Source: JBEVNX01 sp040507895 (GTDB lineage Bacteria; Desulfobacterota; Binatia; JACPRU01). From it: a stretch of DNA of 7,644 bases. The notes under the pieces are model-generated. The model saw nothing but the letters and a program-made list of their open reading frames with translations. It made no database searches and was not told the DNA's origin. Positions 5,859 through 7,644 of this stretch are shown one piece after another. A program made the position numbers and the translations under genes. Every line of letters starts with the position of its first letter. Position 1 is the stretch's first letter. The stretch is from positions 1 through 7,644 of the forward strand of contig JBEVNX010000133.1 of the NCBI GenBank assembly GCA_040507895.1, given 5' to 3'.

Positions 5859-6917
5859 ATGGAGCTCGGCGAGCTTCGCGCGGAGGTGGAAGCGCTGCTC
5901 CGCGATGCTTGGGGACAAGCGGCGGCGACCGTCGACATGCTGCCGCTCGCGGGTGACGCGTCGTCGCGGCGGTATTTCCGCCTGCGCCTCACGGGAACCG
6001 CGCCGCCGACGGCGGTCTTGATGGTGCAATCGGGCTCGGGGCTGTCGATCTCCTCCGACGAGCTCTCGACCCTCGAGGCACCACCGGCCGAGATGCCGTT
6101 CCTCAACGTGCAACGCTATCTCGCAAGCCGCGGCATCGCCGTGCCCGCCGTGTACGGCGCGAGTTCCGAGCGCGGGCTCGCGCTGCTCGAAGACGTGGGC
6201 GACACGACGCTCTGGGATGCCGCGCAGGCCACGACGGATCCGGCTGCCCTCTACCGCTCCGCCATCGACGAGCTCATTGCGCTCCAGCGTGCCGGCGCCG
6301 AAGAGCCCGACCCTCGATGCATCGCCTTCGGCCAGCGCTTCGACGCACGTCTCTTCGCTTGGGAGTTCGACCACTTCCTCGAGTACGGGCTCACCGGCCG
6401 CGGGCTCGCCGAGCCCGAGCGCGCGCGACTTCGCCGCCGCTTCGAGGACCTCGCTCACGAGCTCGCCGACGAGCCGCTCGTGCTCACCCACCGCGACTAC
6501 CACAGTTGGAACTTGTTCGATCACCACGGCGCGATCCGCGTCATCGACTTCCAGGATGCGCTGCTTGCACCCCTGGCTTACGATCTCGCCACGCTTCTCA
6601 ACGATCGAGCAACGCCGACGATCGTCACACCCGCGCACGAAGACGCGCTCCTCGCCTACTTCTGCGCGCGGCGGGCGGAGGCGTTCGGCACTGGGCTGGA
6701 TGCCGAGAGCTTCAAGGTCCGCTACTATTTGTTCGTGCTGCAGAAGTCGCTGAAGATCGTCGGCCGGTTCCACTACCTCGAGGAAGTCAAAGGCAAGCCC
6801 GGTTATCTGGCGATGCTGCCGCACACCTTCGCCACGCTGCGGCGTTGCTTCGCCAACCTGCCGGGGGTCGGCGACCTTCACGTCCTGCTAGCCCGCGCGT
6901 TCCCCGAGATTCGTTGA
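5859..6917 (+). CDS. amgK: AmgK-like sugar kinase (aminoglycoside phosphotransferase fold)
   Basis: This is a soluble kinase of the APH/choline kinase fold, most like AmgK, the anomeric N-acetylmuramate/N-acetylglucosamine kinase of peptidoglycan recycling. AmgK makes the sugar 1-phosphate from ATP. The 352-residue protein has the AmgK-type N-terminal motif AGDASSRRYFRL (31-42). The catalytic loop is HRDYHSWN (211-218), with Asp213 as likely base and Asn218 as metal ligand. The metal-binding segment is VIDFQDALLAPLAYDLATLL (228-247), with Asp230. Length is close to known AmgK proteins (about 340). The ATG at 5859 lacks a strong Shine-Dalgarno. The stop codon shares one base with the start of a nucleotidyltransferase gene, the same pairing as amgK-murU in pseudomonads, and this is the main support for function. 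Substrate specificity is inferred; other sugar kinases share this fold. No tsaE gene precedes it, unlike in some alphaproteobacteria. Confidence 0.82.
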   Translation: MELGELRAEVEALLRDAWGQAAATVDMLPLAGDASSRRYFRLRLTGTAPPTAVLMVQSGSGLSISSDELSTLEAPPAEMPFLNVQRYLASRGIAVPAVYGASSERGLALLEDVGDTTLWDAAQATTDPAALYRSAIDELIALQRAGAEEPDPRCIAFGQRFDARLFAWEFDHFLEYGLTGRGLAEPERARLRRRFEDLAHELADEPLVLTHRDYHSWNLFDHHGAIRVIDFQDALLAPLAYDLATLLNDRATPTIVTPAHEDALLAYFCARRAEAFGTGLDAESFKVRYYLFVLQKSLKIVGRFHYLEEVKGKPGYLAMLPHTFATLRRCFANLPGVGDLHVLLARAFPEIR

Positions 6918-7644
6918 TGCGCTTTCCGCGCAGAGCGGTGGTGCTCGCCGCGGGCCTCGGCACGCGACTCCGGCCGCTCACCGACACGACGCCCAAGGCG
7001 CTTCTCGAGATCGGCGGCCGCCCGATGATCGAGTACCCGCTGCGCATGCTCCTGCGAGCGGGCGTCACCGAGGTGGTGGTCAACCTGCATCACTTGGGGG
7101 GGCAGGTGCGCGCGGCTCTCGGGGACGGCACACGCTACGGAATGCGTTTCCTCTATTCCGCCGAGGACCCCATCCTCGACACGGGAGGAGCGATCGCCCG
7201 TGTCCGGCCGTTTCTCGGCGACGAGCCCTTCGCCGTCGTCAACTGCGACGCGCTGATCGACCCGGATCTCCCGGCCACCTGGGCCCTGCACGAGAGAGAG
7301 CGTGCGCTTGCCACGCTCGTGGTTCGTGAGGATCCCGAGGTCGAGCGCTACGGAGCGCTCGATCTCGATGGGAGCGGGCGTGTGAAGCGATTTCTCGGTC
7401 AGCCGGAGCACGTCGCCGGATCGCTCAAACGGCTCATGTTCTGTGGCGTGCACCTGGTGTCGCCGCAGATCTTTGCGCAGATGCCCGCTCGCGCTGTGTT
7501 CAGCATCACTCGAGACGTCTACGCGCCACTCGTGCGGCGCGGCGAGCCGATCTTCGGTTTCGAGCACCGGGGATATTGGCGCGATCTCGGGACCTCGCAG
7601 TCGCTCGATGCCGCGCGCGACGACGTCGCGTGGGGGCGCTTCGC
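6917..7644 (+). CDS. murU: MurU-like sugar-1-phosphate nucleotidyltransferase, C-terminus outside window
   Basis: This is a nucleotidyltransferase of the NDP-sugar pyrophosphorylase family, probably joining UTP to MurNAc 1-phosphate to give UDP-MurNAc in the cytoplasm. The N-terminus has the nucleotide-binding signature LAAGLGTRLRPLTDTTPKAL (10-29), with Lys27. A metal-binding aspartate lies in VVNCDALID (Asp111), and the second metal aspartate is Asp223 in GYWRDLGT. The segment FCGVHLVSPQIF (175-186) resembles MurU. At least 242 residues are visible before the right edge, already longer than P. putida MurU (about 223), with extra sequence around 140-172. The ATG at 6917 overlaps the kinase stop as TGATG, so the two are co-translated. 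Mannose-1-phosphate guanylyltransferases and heptose nucleotidyltransferases are close relatives. The kinase neighbour favours MurU, but the sugar and base are not certain. Confidence 0.72.
   Translation, partial: MRFPRRAVVLAAGLGTRLRPLTDTTPKALLEIGGRPMIEYPLRMLLRAGVTEVVVNLHHLGGQVRAALGDGTRYGMRFLYSAEDPILDTGGAIARVRPFLGDEPFAVVNCDALIDPDLPATWALHERERALATLVVREDPEVERYGALDLDGSGRVKRFLGQPEHVAGSLKRLMFCGVHLVSPQIFAQMPARAVFSITRDVYAPLVRRGEPIFGFEHRGYWRDLGTSQSLDAARDDVAWGRF

Noticed and set aside
5772..6881. Minus-strand open frame of 369 codons covering nearly all of the kinase gene and running into the nuo promoter region
   Set aside because: The plus strand encodes the APH-fold kinase with catalytic motifs. 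The minus frame has no recognisable domain and would cross the nuo promoter.
6878..7567. Minus-strand open frame of 229 codons opposite the transferase
   Set aside because: It is antisense to a gene with the full nucleotidyltransferase signature and shows no domain of its own.

Overview
This is a G+C-rich, gene-dense stretch of bacterial chromosome holding two divergent transcription units around a short intergenic region (5739-5858). It has no mobile elements, CRISPR, RNA genes or broken genes. The codon bias, the complex I subunit types and the AmgK/MurU-type pair suggest a Gram-negative bacterium, perhaps of a deltaproteobacterial, Myxococcota or Binatota-like lineage. That placement is inferred from residue patterns only and is not firm.

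Minus strand, 5738 down to the left edge: an uninterrupted respiratory complex I (NADH:quinone oxidoreductase) operon in the order nuoA-nuoC-nuoD-nuoE-nuoH-nuoJ-nuoK-nuoL, with nuoL cut by the window edge. Genes overlap or lie 2-35 bp apart, and every reading frame is intact. NuoA, H, J, K and L are the membrane, proton-translocating subunits. NuoC and NuoD belong to the quinone-reducing Q module, and NuoE carries the N1a [2Fe-2S] cluster of the NADH module.

The notable feature is what is absent. In the canonical order A-B-C-D-E-F-G-H-I-J-K-L, the genes nuoB, nuoF, nuoG and nuoI are cleanly missing from three separate places. These are precisely the subunits that carry [4Fe-4S] clusters. B, F, G and I would have to be encoded elsewhere for a working enzyme.

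Plus strand, 5859 to the right edge: a two-gene unit whose reading frames overlap by one base. The first is an aminoglycoside-phosphotransferase-fold sugar kinase resembling AmgK. The second is a sugar-1-phosphate nucleotidyltransferase resembling MurU, cut by the right edge. In pseudomonads such a pair turns recycled MurNAc into UDP-MurNAc for peptidoglycan synthesis. That function is likely here but the sugar specificity is not proven.

The intergenic region contains a reasonable sigma70-type promoter facing nuoA in a locally A+T-rich patch, and only a weak candidate facing the kinase gene.
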